In this document: positions 9,939 through 19,984 of the stretch, piece after piece
Position numbering within the stretch: the first letter of the stretch is position 1
How the letters are laid out: every line of letters begins with the position of its first letter
NCBI RefSeq assembly: GCF_947241705.1
Contig: NC_079270.1
Coordinates: forward strand, 868,001 to 932,000
Source of the DNA: Saccharomyces mikatae IFO 1815
Lineage: Eukaryota > Ascomycota > Saccharomycetes > Saccharomycetales > Saccharomycetaceae
Reading direction: 5' to 3'
Length of the DNA: 64,000 bases
Program-made: the position numbers and the translations under genes
Notes under the pieces: model-generated
The model's input: the letters and a program-made list of their open reading frames with translations, nothing else
What the model was told of the DNA's origin: nothing
The model's database searches: none

Positions 9939-12900
9939 ATGACGACCCAACAGGAGGAAGAGCAGCTGCGGGACACCGAGAGTGGTGAAAATCAATCATC
10001 TTTAGAAGGTCCAACTGAAACTTCTGATTTTAGTTCAAAGGGCGACGGTTATGACGATAATATCGAACAAAGTGAAGGCCCATTAGGTATGGAAGTATAT
10101 ACGGTAGCAGATAGATCACCGGAATATTGGACCGAAAGAAAGAAAAAATTCGTGTTAGATGTAGATCCGAAATATGCCAAACAGAAGGACAAGTCCGATA
10201 CGTACAAAAGGTTTAAATATTTACTGGGCGTCACAGATCTTTTCCGTCATTTTATTGGCATTAAGGCGAAGCATGATAAAAACATTCAAAAACTGCTGAA
10301 AAAATTAGATTCTGATGCCAACAAACTTTCCAAATCACAAAGCTCCATTTCTTCATCATCACGTCATCACAGAAAAACAGAAAAGGAGGAAGATGCTGAA
10401 TTAATGGCTGATGAGGAAGAGGAGATCGTTGATGAATATCAGGAAGACATATTCGTCTCTGAATCTCCTTCTTTCATCAAATCAGGAAAATTAAGAGACT
10501 ATCAAGTACAAGGATTGAATTGGTTGATTTCGTTGCATGAAAATAAGTTATCCGGTATATTAGCAGATGAAATGGGACTGGGTAAGACCTTGCAAACAAT
10601 TTCATTTTTAGGTTATTTAAGGTATGTCAAACAAATTGATGGTCCTTTTTTAATTATAGTGCCGAAATCAACATTAGATAATTGGAGACGAGAGTTTCTT
10701 AAATGGACTCCAAACGTCAATGTTCTTGTGTTACATGGTGACAAAGATACAAGAGCAGACATCGTACGCAATATAATATTGCAGGCTAGGTTTGACGTAT
10801 TAATTACATCTTACGAAATGGTCATTAGAGAAAAAAATGCTTTAAAAAGATTAGCTTGGCAATACATCGTTATTGATGAAGCTCACAGGATAAAAAACGA
10901 ACAAAGCGCACTATCTCAAATAATTAGATTGTTTTACTCTAAAAACAGACTTTTAATCACAGGCACGCCCTTACAAAACAACCTACATGAATTATGGGCT
11001 TTACTGAATTTCCTATTGCCAGATATATTTGGTGATTCAGCATTGTTTGATGAATGGTTTGAACAGAATAATTCCGAACAGGATCAAGAAATTGTGGTCC
11101 AGCAATTGCACTCAGTGTTAAATCCCTTCTTACTGAGAAGAGTGAAAGCGGACGTTGAAAAATCTTTATTACCTAAAATTGAAACGAACGTTTACGTAGG
11201 AATGACGGATATGCAAATTCAATGGTATAAGTCCTTACTAGAAAAGGATATAGATGCCGTTAACGGTGCTGTCGGGAAAAGAGAGGGTAAAACAAGACTA
11301 TTAAATATTGTCATGCAATTGAGAAAATGCTGTAACCATCCGTATCTTTTTGAAGGTGCAGAACCAGGTCCTCCATACACTACTGATGAACATTTAATTT
11401 TCAATGCTGGAAAAATGATTATATTAGATAAACTTCTGAAAAGATTAAAGGAAAGGGGATCCAGAGTATTAATCTTCAGTCAAATGTCAAGATTGTTGGA
11501 TATATTAGAGGATTATTGCTATTTCAGGGATTTTGAATATTGCAGAATCGATGGTTCTACCAGCCATGAAGAACGTATAGAGGCCATCGATGAGTATAAT
11601 AAGCCAAATTCTGAAAAGTTCGTTTTTCTGCTAACAACACGTGCCGGTGGTTTAGGCATAAACCTTGTCACAGCAGACACAGTAATACTTTTTGATTCTG
11701 ATTGGAACCCTCAAGCAGATTTACAAGCAATGGATAGGGCACATAGAATCGGCCAAAAGAAACAAGTTCATGTTTATAGATTTGTCACAGAAAATGCTAT
11801 TGAAGAAAAAGTCATTGAGCGTGCCGCACAGAAACTAAGACTTGACCAATTGGTTATCCAACAGGGTACCGGTAAAAAAACAGCCTCCCTTGGTAACTCA
11901 AAAGATGATCTTTTGGATATGATTCAGTTTGGCGCAAAAAATATGTTTGAAAAGAAAGCAAGCAAGGTTACCGTTGATGCTGACATTGATGACATATTGA
12001 AAAAGGGAGAACAGAAAACACAGGAACTAAATGCCAAATACCAAAGTTTAGGGCTTGATGATCTACAAAAGTTCAACGGAATAGAAAACCAATCTGCTTA
12101 CGAATGGAACGGTAAAAGCTTTCAAAAAAAGTCAGACGACAAAGTTGTTGAATGGATTAATCCTTCCCGAAGAGAAAGAAGGAGGGAGCAAACCACGTAT
12201 TCAGTTGATGATTACTATAAGGAAATTATCGGTGGAGGATCGAAATCAGCAAGTAAGCAAATTCCACAAACAAAGGCACCACGTGCTCCAAAGATTATAC
12301 ATGGCCAAGATTTCCAATTCTTTCCCAAAGAATTAGATGTCTTACAAGAAAAGGAACAGCTTTATTTCAAAAAAAAGGTCAACTACAAAGTTACTTCTTA
12401 TGATATTACAGGAGATACAAGAAATGAAGGAAGCGATGCCGACGAAGAAGAGGAAGGAGAATACATAGATACAGCTAATGCCGAAGGTCACAAAGCTCAT
12501 GAAGAACTAGAAAAAAGAATTCAGGAACAGCAAGAGAAGATCAATTCTGCACCCGATTTTACTGAAGAAGATGAACTGCAGAAGCAAAATTTGATTTCAA
12601 AAGCGTTTAGTAATTGGAATAAAAGAGATTTTATGGCTTTTATCAATGCCTGTGCCAAATACGGTAGAGATGATATGAAGAGTATTAAAACATCTATAGA
12701 TTCTAAAACACCAGAGGAGGTCGAAAAGTATGCAAAAGTATTTTGGGAAAGGTTAAGGGAGATCAATGGTTGGGAGAAATATTTGCATAATATCGAACTT
12801 GGTGAAAAGAAGAATGACAAACTTAAATTTCAGGAAACTTTATTAAGGCAGAAAATCGAACAATGTAAGCATCCTTTACATGAACTAGTGATACAATACC

Positions 12901-13307
12901 CGCCTAATAATGCAAGAAGAACTTATAATACATTAGAAGACAAATTTTTACTGTTAGCGGTTAACAAATACGGGCTTCGTGCTGACAAACTCTACGAAAA
13001 GTTGAAACAGGAAATTATGATGAGTGACTTATTCACTTTCGATTGGTTTATAAAAACGAGAACAGTGCATGAACTATCAAAAAGAGTTCATACGCTATTA
13101 ACGTTAATTGTAAGAGAATACGAGCAACCTGACGCGAACAAGAAGAAAAGAAGTAGAACTACAACGACTAGAGAGGATACTCCTTTATCTCCAAATGAAA
13201 GCACAAGAGCTTCTATAGCTCCAAATCTTCCATTAACGGTTGTATCGAACCAAAAGGATACAAGTGGTCATATTGATAAAAGGTCTAAAGTCGATCAGGA
13301 AATATAA
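9939..13307 (+). CDS. ISW2: Isw2, ATPase of the ISWI-class chromatin remodeller
   Basis: The product is 1122 aa. With Itc1 (and Dpb4/Dls1), Isw2 slides nucleosomes, represses early meiotic genes and limits cryptic transcription. The N-terminal acidic/basic region (AutoN-like, with [12 protein letters not shown]) leads into a SNF2 ATPase. The Walker A motif is DEMGLGKT at 210-217 (Lys216) and the DEAH box is at 313-316. The helicase C motif includes [11 protein letters not shown] and the arginine-finger stretch DRAHRIGQ. The HAND, SANT and SLIDE domains follow at about 760-1080. A basic, Ser/Thr-rich tail closes the protein. The length and all key residues are intact. Confidence 0.97.
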   Translation: MTTQQEEEQLRDTESGENQSSLEGPTETSDFSSKGDGYDDNIEQSEGPLGMEVYTVADRSPEYWTERKKKFVLDVDPKYAKQKDKSDTYKRFKYLLGVTDLFRHFIGIKAKHDKNIQKLLKKLDSDANKLSKSQSSISSSSRHHRKTEKEEDAELMADEEEEIVDEYQEDIFVSESPSFIKSGKLRDYQVQGLNWLISLHENKLSGILADEMGLGKTLQTISFLGYLRYVKQIDGPFLIIVPKSTLDNWRREFLKWTPNVNVLVLHGDKDTRADIVRNIILQARFDVLITSYEMVIREKNALKRLAWQYIVIDEAHRIKNEQSALSQIIRLFYSKNRLLITGTPLQNNLHELWALLNFLLPDIFGDSALFDEWFEQNNSEQDQEIVVQQLHSVLNPFLLRRVKADVEKSLLPKIETNVYVGMTDMQIQWYKSLLEKDIDAVNGAVGKREGKTRLLNIVMQLRKCCNHPYLFEGAEPGPPYTTDEHLIFNAGKMIILDKLLKRLKERGSRVLIFSQMSRLLDILEDYCYFRDFEYCRIDGSTSHEERIEAIDEYNKPNSEKFVFLLTTRAGGLGINLVTADTVILFDSDWNPQADLQAMDRAHRIGQKKQVHVYRFVTENAIEEKVIERAAQKLRLDQLVIQQGTGKKTASLGNSKDDLLDMIQFGAKNMFEKKASKVTVDADIDDILKKGEQKTQELNAKYQSLGLDDLQKFNGIENQSAYEWNGKSFQKKSDDKVVEWINPSRRERRREQTTYSVDDYYKEIIGGGSKSASKQIPQTKAPRAPKIIHGQDFQFFPKELDVLQEKEQLYFKKKVNYKVTSYDITGDTRNEGSDADEEEEGEYIDTANAEGHKAHEELEKRIQEQQEKINSAPDFTEEDELQKQNLISKAFSNWNKRDFMAFINACAKYGRDDMKSIKTSIDSKTPEEVEKYAKVFWERLREINGWEKYLHNIELGEKKNDKLKFQETLLRQKIEQCKHPLHELVIQYPPNNARRTYNTLEDKFLLLAVNKYGLRADKLYEKLKQEIMMSDLFTFDWFIKTRTVHELSKRVHTLLTLIVREYEQPDANKKKRSRTTTTREDTPLSPNESTRASIAPNLPLTVVSNQKDTSGHIDKRSKVDQEI

Positions 13308-13956
13308 ATTATACGTGGTGAATTAGGATGAGTTACAGTAGGATATATTTCCCTATGTTACTTTCATTCCAATGTAATTAAACTAGCAAGTTTTATGCAG
13401 AGTGTTATATAGTGAAACTGTAGCTGTTTCTAAACCATTATTTCCAGGGCTAAGAATGATGATTAACGAATGAATGATATTTCAGTTATCTTTTTCCCCT
13501 CGATAGGTATAACGTCGCTCGTAAATGGAGAATGCAGAGATATGACTGAACCTAGCTGGGCCGACTAGCTTTATGTACCTCGTCTTTCTTCCGAGGTTAT
13601 TGAACTACTAAAAAATAAATTTACCATAGTCCGAATCATATTCTTGTATTTATCTATAGACTTGCATCAACTATAATTTATTGAATTGCGAGATTGACCA
13701 GAAAGGTGCTCTTGTTCAAATTTCTTCACTTGTAGTTTTCCAGGATAGCAGCTGACGTACCGTTACGAGGCCACGATAACATTCAAGTATTGTCGTTAAA
13801 CTTCGATTGATTGATATTCGGAAACCATATGAAGAATAGGTTCTTTTGGACAATTAATCGTCAAGATTGAAAATTATAATTTTGTTGCATGGTAAAACGC
13901 ATTCTCTTTGTTACCAGATACGTTGGGGGAACTTCTGTATTACTGCTGATCTGCCT
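13308..13956. other. ISW2-BIL1 convergent spacer
   Basis: This 649-bp spacer lies between two 3' ends. I see no protein-like frame. A C-box-like ATGATGA (13456) and a CTGA (13546) are flanked by short complementary bases, but no guide or internal boxes make a snoRNA convincing. I otherwise see nothing in it. Confidence 0.5.
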
Positions 13957-14187
13957 TCATTGGCTCAACTTATTAAGTTTGTCCTCAATGGCTTGTATAC
14001 TTCGTGAGAACTCATCATCGTTCTCTTTCATTTGTCTTTGTACATCCTTCAATGATTTTTCTATTTCACTTGCCAGATCGAATACGGTGACGATATCTCC
14101 TGTATCTTCCTTTATAGAGTTGGTCTCGGACGTATTAGCCAAAGGGGCCTGTGGTTCTTCTGAAGCTTCCAGTTTTTCAGTGCTCAT
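13957..14187 (-). CDS. BIL1: Bil1, Bud6-interacting ligand (small actin-cable factor)
   Basis: The product is 76 aa. It matches S. cerevisiae YOR304C-A in length and position. Bil1 binds the formin cofactor Bud6 and promotes Bnr1/Bni1-driven actin cable assembly. The N-terminal third is acidic and disordered. The C-terminal half is a predicted amphipathic coiled coil (VFDLASEIEKSLKDVQRQM and onward to KLNKLSQ). The start ATG is followed by Ser, typical of yeast. It shares a 218-bp divergent promoter with RRG7, which contains a CCCCT stress-type box near 14266. Confidence 0.9.
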   Translation of the reverse strand: MSTEKLEASEEPQAPLANTSETNSIKEDTGDIVTVFDLASEIEKSLKDVQRQMKENDDEFSRSIQAIEDKLNKLSQ

Positions 14188-14405
14188 TATACTACTCTTT
14201 TAAAAGATATGAGGTTACATTTTCAATCGTATTTAGCACTGTAACGAAGTGTTAAAACGTCAAGCGCCTCCCCTGTTGTTTTTTTCATTAATATTTTGTC
14301 GAGAAAAATTGACTTAGGCAAAATAGCATGGTTGATAAATAGAAATTAACGACTTCAGGCGAAAAAATTGTAGCAGATTGCTTTAAATCCCTTTCAATAT
14401 AAAGC

Positions 14406-15134
14406 ATGATAAAAAATTACTTAGGACGAAGATGGCTCAATAATTCTGCAATCCAAGTATACATCAAGCAAAATGCTGCTGTCGCCCATTCAACGGTATT
14501 TCAAGGAAATCTTTATGAATATACAGTGATGAGGGAGTTATCTGAAAAACTACAAATGACTAGACTAAGGAAAATTGGTGGCGCCCATGATGGAGGTGTA
14601 GATGTAAAGGGATATTGGCCGGTGGATGATATATATTGGAAAACTTCATCGCTAATTCCTAGTTTGGAGATGACTGATAACATGAAGAGAACTAATTCCC
14701 AAAATGGTTTCGTATTGAAGCCATTGAAGTATAGAATAATTGATCACACTTTTGAACCATTGAAAGTACTAGCTCAGTGTAAGGCTTTCACAAAATCAAA
14801 ACTATCTCCCAGAGAATTTCGTGAGTTAGTAGGTACATTTACCTCATTAGTGTCACACAATCAACGCAACAAAACTGTTTGTATTATGTGTTCCCCCCAC
14901 TTGCTGACAAAGGATTCGCTAAAACTTATCAACAACATTTCACTTCCTATGATATATCTACGTGTCGAGATGTTGAAGGAGAAAGCTGACGGAGACTTTG
15001 ACTTAATGAATTCAGGAAGACTGGTTAATTATTATGAGAATTCATACGCCTCCACACTACTACAAGACTGCAAAATTTCAGAATGGCTTAAGTTGGGGAT
15101 GTACCAGAATAGTGAAATTGGTTTGCGAAAATAA
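14406..15134 (+). CDS. RRG7: Rrg7, mitochondrial protein required for respiratory growth (PD-(D/E)xK-like)
   Basis: The product is 242 aa and matches YOR305W by position. S. cerevisiae Rrg7 is mitochondrial and its loss impairs respiratory growth; its activity is not established to my knowledge. The sequence carries an Mrr-type restriction-endonuclease pattern. Glu38 lies in YEYTVMREL, Asp66 in [11 protein letters not shown], and Gln124/Lys126 in VLAQCKAF, followed by the helix [13 protein letters not shown]. These are the expected spacing and residues for a PD-(D/E)xK core with the Gln-x-Lys variant. The N terminus ([20 protein letters not shown]) is basic and amphipathic and could act as a presequence. 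The nuclease assignment is inference. Confidence 0.9.
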   Translation: MIKNYLGRRWLNNSAIQVYIKQNAAVAHSTVFQGNLYEYTVMRELSEKLQMTRLRKIGGAHDGGVDVKGYWPVDDIYWKTSSLIPSLEMTDNMKRTNSQNGFVLKPLKYRIIDHTFEPLKVLAQCKAFTKSKLSPREFRELVGTFTSLVSHNQRNKTVCIMCSPHLLTKDSLKLINNISLPMIYLRVEMLKEKADGDFDLMNSGRLVNYYENSYASTLLQDCKISEWLKLGMYQNSEIGLRK

Positions 15135-15256
15135 AAATAGGCAAGGAAACCTTAATTTCATAGTCTATTTATATACTTCTAGAAAAAGAAATATTATTGC
15201 ATTACTGTTTTTAAAATTTTTCTATAAAAGGTACTATTCATGGTAGCAATCAACTC

Positions 15257-16825
15257 CTAAAATCTGACCCACTTGAAGCCCACACAATATGCTCTCGAAA
15301 TTATGTAACAAACAGCGCTGACAAATGTTGCCAAACCGCAAAAAATGATGTAGTGTTGGTAATCTGCTGTAGTTTTCTTAGAAATAATAGCCCCCGTTAT
15401 TGGAATACCAACTAAAGTGCCGAAAGCGACAACGAAGTACATCGTAGAGTAACGCTTACCAAACTCTTCCGTCTTAGATATCTGTCCACAGCAGACAGGA
15501 AGTAAGGAAAAGACACTTCCAGAACAGAACCCATATAAGGCACTAATAACATACATGTTTGTCAGGTTGGTGCCAAATGGCAACCAGCCCACAAATATGA
15601 CGATAAACAGGGTGAACAAAGTTACAATAGCGACATTAAATCTACCAAACTTATCACTCATATAACCAGGAACCCATCTCCCAGGTATACCGCAGACATT
15701 TATAACCATAATCAAGGTGCAGGCATCGTCTGCTGAAATTCCATGACTAGTAGCGTATGAGCCATAATAAGTGAGAGTTGAATTAATAGATAACTCACCA
15801 AATACTGTTCCCAGAACGCAAAAGAGGTACTTCATGTCTAGGAAGGCCTTCGCATCAAAACATTGTAGGATATAAACCCTGAGTATATATCTCCAATGTG
15901 GCTCACCATCTTTAGAACTTTCAATAACGTGCGGCAGCCTTTCCTTTACTAAGAGGATGCATAAGGTTAGCAGGGCAAGGTCTAAAAACCCTAAAGTCCT
16001 AACACCCCAAACAAAGCCATAACTTGGATCAGTGTCCGATTTCATAGAAAATAAACTACGCAGCATAATTGGAAAAACAACACCGCCAACACTACCACCA
16101 ATAGTAGCCATTGCTAAAGCAGTACCACGCCTTTTGTAGAAGTAATGGGCAGGGACACTTACCAAGGGACTTAGTATAATACCGTTACCAAACCCGCAGA
16201 CTATGGCAAAGGACAATATAAAATGCCAATATTTTGTAGAGTTAGCGGTAGCAAATAGGCCAGCCACATGAAAAACCGTGCCTACAATCATGATGGTCCT
16301 AAATCCATTTCTATCGAAGTAAGTACCACTGATGATGCATGAGGCAAAGCAAACAAAAAGAAATAGGGAAAACAACCAACCAATGGTGGAAACACTTTCA
16401 CTAGCTAATTGGTTGTCCTGCAGGTGACTTTCTAGGACTCCCGTTGAATTCAATAATCCAAAGCATGCAACCAGACCTAAGAAGCAACCAAACGTGACCA
16501 CCCAAGCTTGAAGTCCACCTTCTGGGAAGCTCTCTGTCTCCTCATTGAAATTATCTTCTTCATGGTCACTGTTATGCGTGCTCGAGGTATACTCACCCCA
16601 ATGCGGCCGGCTTTCAATGTCAGTAGCTTTATTCCCTTCCTTTTTAGTATATACTTTTGCCGATACCAAGGTTGAGGCGTACGAGGCGGCTGTTTCTAAA
16701 GAAACCAAATCATCCTCCTCTGGTTCATAGTGTATGCTATCCTCATCTAAGTTAGATTGCCGTAGTTGGTTCGTTTGCTCTTCTGGAATTACAGTATCTT
16801 TAGGTGTTAAGCTTTCTGAGCTCAT
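15257..16825 (-). CDS. MCH5: Mch5, plasma-membrane riboflavin transporter (MFS)
   Basis: The product is 522 aa. It is a member of the monocarboxylate-porter homologue branch of the major facilitator superfamily. In yeast, Mch5 imports riboflavin by facilitated diffusion and is induced through Put3 in response to proline and riboflavin. An acidic, Ser/Thr-rich cytosolic N terminus of about 105 residues precedes twelve hydrophobic helices. The family block FPEGGLQAWVVTFGCFLGL opens helix 1. The end is CVGFKWVRF. I chose the ATG at 16825 (MSSESLTPKD, as in S. cerevisiae); the frame is open for nine more codons but only to a TTG. A Put3 site lies about 460 bp upstream, and the spacer to SLY41 is unusually long. 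Confidence 0.96.
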   Translation of the reverse strand: MSSESLTPKDTVIPEEQTNQLRQSNLDEDSIHYEPEEDDLVSLETAASYASTLVSAKVYTKKEGNKATDIESRPHWGEYTSSTHNSDHEEDNFNEETESFPEGGLQAWVVTFGCFLGLVACFGLLNSTGVLESHLQDNQLASESVSTIGWLFSLFLFVCFASCIISGTYFDRNGFRTIMIVGTVFHVAGLFATANSTKYWHFILSFAIVCGFGNGIILSPLVSVPAHYFYKRRGTALAMATIGGSVGGVVFPIMLRSLFSMKSDTDPSYGFVWGVRTLGFLDLALLTLCILLVKERLPHVIESSKDGEPHWRYILRVYILQCFDAKAFLDMKYLFCVLGTVFGELSINSTLTYYGSYATSHGISADDACTLIMVINVCGIPGRWVPGYMSDKFGRFNVAIVTLFTLFIVIFVGWLPFGTNLTNMYVISALYGFCSGSVFSLLPVCCGQISKTEEFGKRYSTMYFVVAFGTLVGIPITGAIISKKTTADYQHYIIFCGLATFVSAVCYIISRAYCVGFKWVRF

Positions 16826-17555
16826 CTTTTTCTTATGTATGGTAAAAATCAAACCTCCTCTGGTTGTCTGGTTGTCAATTTATGCACGTGCTCTTTAGTC
16901 TTCAAAATCGAAAAAAAGAGTAGGTTTTTGAAAATTTGGGACGTACCTCGAGCAGTTTATATATCAGGCTGTCACAAACTCGGGGAGATTTAATCAATGT
17001 GACTAATTATATCTACTGCTCCAAACAAGAACATAGATGTATTCTGAAAATTTTTCCTCTAGTTTCTCTCTAAAGATGCTTCTCTATTCTTAGGTCCACA
17101 CAATACAGCTCAAGGTGATGAATCAGAACAATAATAATTTTTCCACTGCATTTCTTTTTCAGGTGCCTAAAACTAGTGCAGATGAGGCCGCAGTAGACCG
17201 AGGAAAGCGTCAAAAATTCGAATCCTTTCTCACCTTTTCCTGTTCGGATACTAAATCGCAGTATTCAAGCAACAATGCTCGGGAAGCCACCCCCGAGATG
17301 ACAAGCCAGGTGGCGATTCTGAACTTAGTGTCAGAATACGAATGAAATGGTAGAGTACATTGAAGAAACAAGGCCTTTTCAACGGTAAAAAGGCTCAAGA
17401 CAAAAAAAGAACGGAATATTTCTTTTATTGATTGGGCTAAACTAGTTCGTATAATAAAAACTTGATTGGGATCGTCCGCCGACCATTCTATTTTTATTCA
17501 CTCAACCCTTACAAGTATTGGAAAAAGGGAGTAGATACATTTTTAGCCAATAAAG
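16826..17555. promoter_or_regulatory. MCH5 promoter region
   Basis: This region contains a CACGTG E-box (16885-16890) and a Put3 site (17280-17295). A plus-strand frame of 75 codons starts at 17118 and reads protein-like, but it overlaps the Put3 site and has no known counterpart. I leave it as promoter DNA. Confidence 0.6.
17280..17295. promoter_or_regulatory. Put3 binding site upstream of MCH5
   Basis: CGGGAAGCCACCCCCG is a CGG-N10-CCG element. Its GAAGCC interior is like the PUT1/PUT2 upstream activating sites as I recall them. It lies 455-470 bp upstream of the MCH5 start, and MCH5 is a known Put3 target. Confidence 0.75.
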
Positions 17556-17823
17556 CTATAGTTCCAAGGTAGACCGATCCGCAAAAAACCTTGCCGCCAT
17601 AGAGGCTTCAGAATGCTCTTTTTTCTTTTTACTCTTGCTCAGTGGAAACAATAGCTCCTTTAAAGTTCTAAGCGTTAACTTCATCCATGGATGTAGGTTT
17701 TTCCGCGAGATCGTGGAAGATCTTAGAAAAAGACGCGCCGTCAACTTCTGCATGCGGATCCTCCCTTTTTGCTTTAGTAATCACCAAGCTATCACGTGTG
17801 ATGTAATCAAGGAATTGTGACAT
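17556..17823 (-). CDS. Candidate small gene in two overlapping frames (unrecognised)
   Basis: I do not recognise this gene. From the ATG at 17823 (good context, AAAATAAAATG) a 51-codon frame begins MSQFLDYITRDSLVITKAKR and ends with TAG at 17668-17670. The +1 frame is open across that stop and continues for 37 more codons, ending ARFFADRSTLEL at 17556. Both halves look like ordinary hydrophilic protein and the second has a Lys-rich patch. Read with a +1 shift at GCT-TAG-A, the product would be 88 aa. The frames could also be chance, two separate small ORFs, or a gene with an indel in this assembly. A dA-rich tract (18001-18015) and TATATAA (about 18036) lie upstream in promoter position. Confidence 0.3.
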
Positions 17824-18090
17824 TTTATTTTTGTAACGAGAAAGTTAGACGCACTTTATTCCCCACGCAACGGAAAGCCACTCCCGCAGATTTTGGACAG
17901 ATAGGTGAAAAGCACCGCCATACTGGTTGAAAGTAAACCTTCATGGCCAGGTTGACTAAGGGCACCCGATCTGATATGTTAGTAACAGTAACAGAAATAA
18001 CAAAAAAAAAAAAAAGGGTCTCCGGGATTTTTAGTTATATAAAGTTATAACACTAACTGTTTTGCCTTTTAACAATGCAATTGTCACGTT

Positions 18091-19452
18091 TTATGCTTGT
18101 GTGCCTTCCTTTCTGGAAAGCCCCCATTGATCATAACCGTACAACCCGGCAATTGTCAAGATAACGCCAAAAATTTGCGTGAAGTTTACATTTGTTTCCC
18201 AAAAAATTGCAACGGATATGACGACGATCCTTTTCATGATGTTTGCTACCGAATAGTTAATGGAAGACAGTAACCCGATCAACTGGAAAGCAAGCATAGC
18301 CTGGAAGAAATGTGCTATACCATGGATCACTACAAGACATATCGTTCTTAATGTTAAATCATTGATAACACTACCACCATGTACCAGCTCACCAGTTAAA
18401 AAAGGGAATAGGGTTAATGAAAACCCAATGCACGAGCAGTAAAATAATATGGTAATCTTATCTACTTGCAATGGCGAGTATCTTGTTTTGTCCAGACTGG
18501 ATAGCTCCTTCTTCTTTGTAACGTCCTCTGTAGACGAGGAAGGTAGTATTCCTACCCTCCTCCTGATGGTTAGGATACTTTTGGCAAAAATATTCTGTGT
18601 TACAAAGATAATCATGGAAATGAATGCGAAAAGTAACCCAATAAATAAAGAGCCACTCCTTTTGTCTGAAATCCCCTTACGGCCATGGGTTGACCAACAA
18701 GTAATCATAACGCCAAAAATTAGAAGTAACAGGGTATAATATGTCATGGCATTGTAATAGCGATGTTCAAAAAACTTATAGTATCCAACGGTTATTATCG
18801 GGGAGAGTGCCTTCACAGAATGTACTAGTGATACAGGAATCATCGATATTGCCTTATGCGACGTGATATGCCCAACGAACTGAAATATTCCCATAGGAAA
18901 TGTAGTCAATAAAACCAGTTTTGACGGAACCAAAAACTTACGCAGAATGGAATTATGGAAATCACCATCTAAATATTCTGGAAGAATCCCATCAGGGAAA
19001 CTATTCAGTGCCTTCGAAAACTTCGTATGCTTCAAACGAGGTAGTCGAAATAAGTTTACCATAGAAGCAAAACCGACACATAATATACCACTGACAAAAA
19101 ATTGCAGTTCTGTGAGGGCTATTGGATGATTAAAAGTTCTTAAAATAGTCTTGGACAGGTTACTTGAGATAGAGGATGTGACGTACCATATGAAACAGAT
19201 TATAGTGACTCTCAAATCGACTTCAGGTAGGTATCCTCGTATACTGCTAGGAAACAGTTGTATGAAACTATTTTTGAAGCTAGTATAACCTTTTTCAAAA
19301 ACGCGATGACCAGATGTCTCTCTACTATATTCATTCTTCTGATGTTGGAAACTCCCACGTGGTGGTTCTGGTATCTGATACAACGATGGGTCAAAAAGGT
19401 TTCTATGGACGGAGTTACGCCGTTTAATCGCACTACTTTGTGTTTGAATCAT
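18091..19452 (-). CDS. SLY41: Sly41, ER/Golgi triose-phosphate-translocator-like membrane protein
   Basis: The product is 453 aa, equal to S. cerevisiae Sly41. It was found as a multicopy suppressor of Ypt1 loss in ER-to-Golgi transport and has a role in ER calcium handling. It belongs to the drug/metabolite and triose-phosphate translocator family. About 100 cytosolic N-terminal residues precede roughly nine to ten hydrophobic segments. The TPT signature region is visible around SHKAISMIPVSLVHSVKALS, with the lysine of the VKALSP motif in place, and near the C terminus as VANIMKRIVVISVAIFWE. A charged loop near residues 310-335 separates the two halves. The transported substrate is not established to my knowledge. 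Confidence 0.95.
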   Translation of the reverse strand: MIQTQSSAIKRRNSVHRNLFDPSLYQIPEPPRGSFQHQKNEYSRETSGHRVFEKGYTSFKNSFIQLFPSSIRGYLPEVDLRVTIICFIWYVTSSISSNLSKTILRTFNHPIALTELQFFVSGILCVGFASMVNLFRLPRLKHTKFSKALNSFPDGILPEYLDGDFHNSILRKFLVPSKLVLLTTFPMGIFQFVGHITSHKAISMIPVSLVHSVKALSPIITVGYYKFFEHRYYNAMTYYTLLLLIFGVMITCWSTHGRKGISDKRSGSLFIGLLFAFISMIIFVTQNIFAKSILTIRRRVGILPSSSTEDVTKKKELSSLDKTRYSPLQVDKITILFYCSCIGFSLTLFPFLTGELVHGGSVINDLTLRTICLVVIHGIAHFFQAMLAFQLIGLLSSINYSVANIMKRIVVISVAIFWETNVNFTQIFGVILTIAGLYGYDQWGLSRKEGTQA

Positions 19453-19984
19453 TTTGAGCCCTGTATTGTGTTTCTTTTTTCACGTAGGATAGAAGTAAAC
19501 TGCAGACTTGCCTTAATTAATACTTTATTTTCAAATCACTTTCCCCAAAAAATTATCCTGAGCTTTGTACATATAGAAATACAGCGAATGTGTTTAAAGG
19601 TTGTCGATTATATCGTCTAGCGTTCTTTTTTTTCTGAGCATGAAATTGAATTCATCCTCTTTTTTTGTTTGTTTTGTTTTCGTTTTCGTTTTTATTTTAA
19701 TTTTTTTTTTCAATTTTTTTATTCGATCACCGCGCCAGACTTCTATCGCTTGAGAACGGTAAAAATTAGTGTTAAAATGACACAATGGACTATGATTCAA
19801 ACACTATTCAAAAGGCCGCTTAAAAATTCACATCATAATACTATATTTTGAGAGGATATACCCGAATTCAAGGTTCTTTCTCTAGACTTAAAGACTCAAT
19901 AGAGCCCATACAGATTCCAAACTAAAAATAGTAAGTAGCTATCGAAAGGTAAAAGCGAAATATAGCTCCAACTTGTTAATTCGT
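19453..19984. other. SNU66-SLY41 spacer
   Basis: This 532-bp stretch holds the SLY41 promoter and the SNU66 3' end. A strongly T-rich, T-with-G/C-interruptions patch at 19625-19725 is the main feature. Frames through it code only for low-complexity Phe/Lys runs, which I treat as noncoding. Confidence 0.5.

Noticed and set aside
13456-13549. C/D snoRNA-like pattern: ATGATGA, CTGA and short flanking complementarity (GCTA with TAGC)
   Set aside because: There are no clear C' and D' boxes, the guide region matches no rRNA stretch I can recall, and short stems like this arise by chance in AT-rich DNA.
17118-17345. Plus-strand 75-codon frame (MNQNNNNFSTAFLF...) upstream of MCH5, with a splice-acceptor-like TTTCTTTTTCAG inside
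   Set aside because: It overlaps the Put3 site of MCH5, no donor or TACTAAC branch point is found, and I know of no counterpart. Promoter DNA is the simpler reading.
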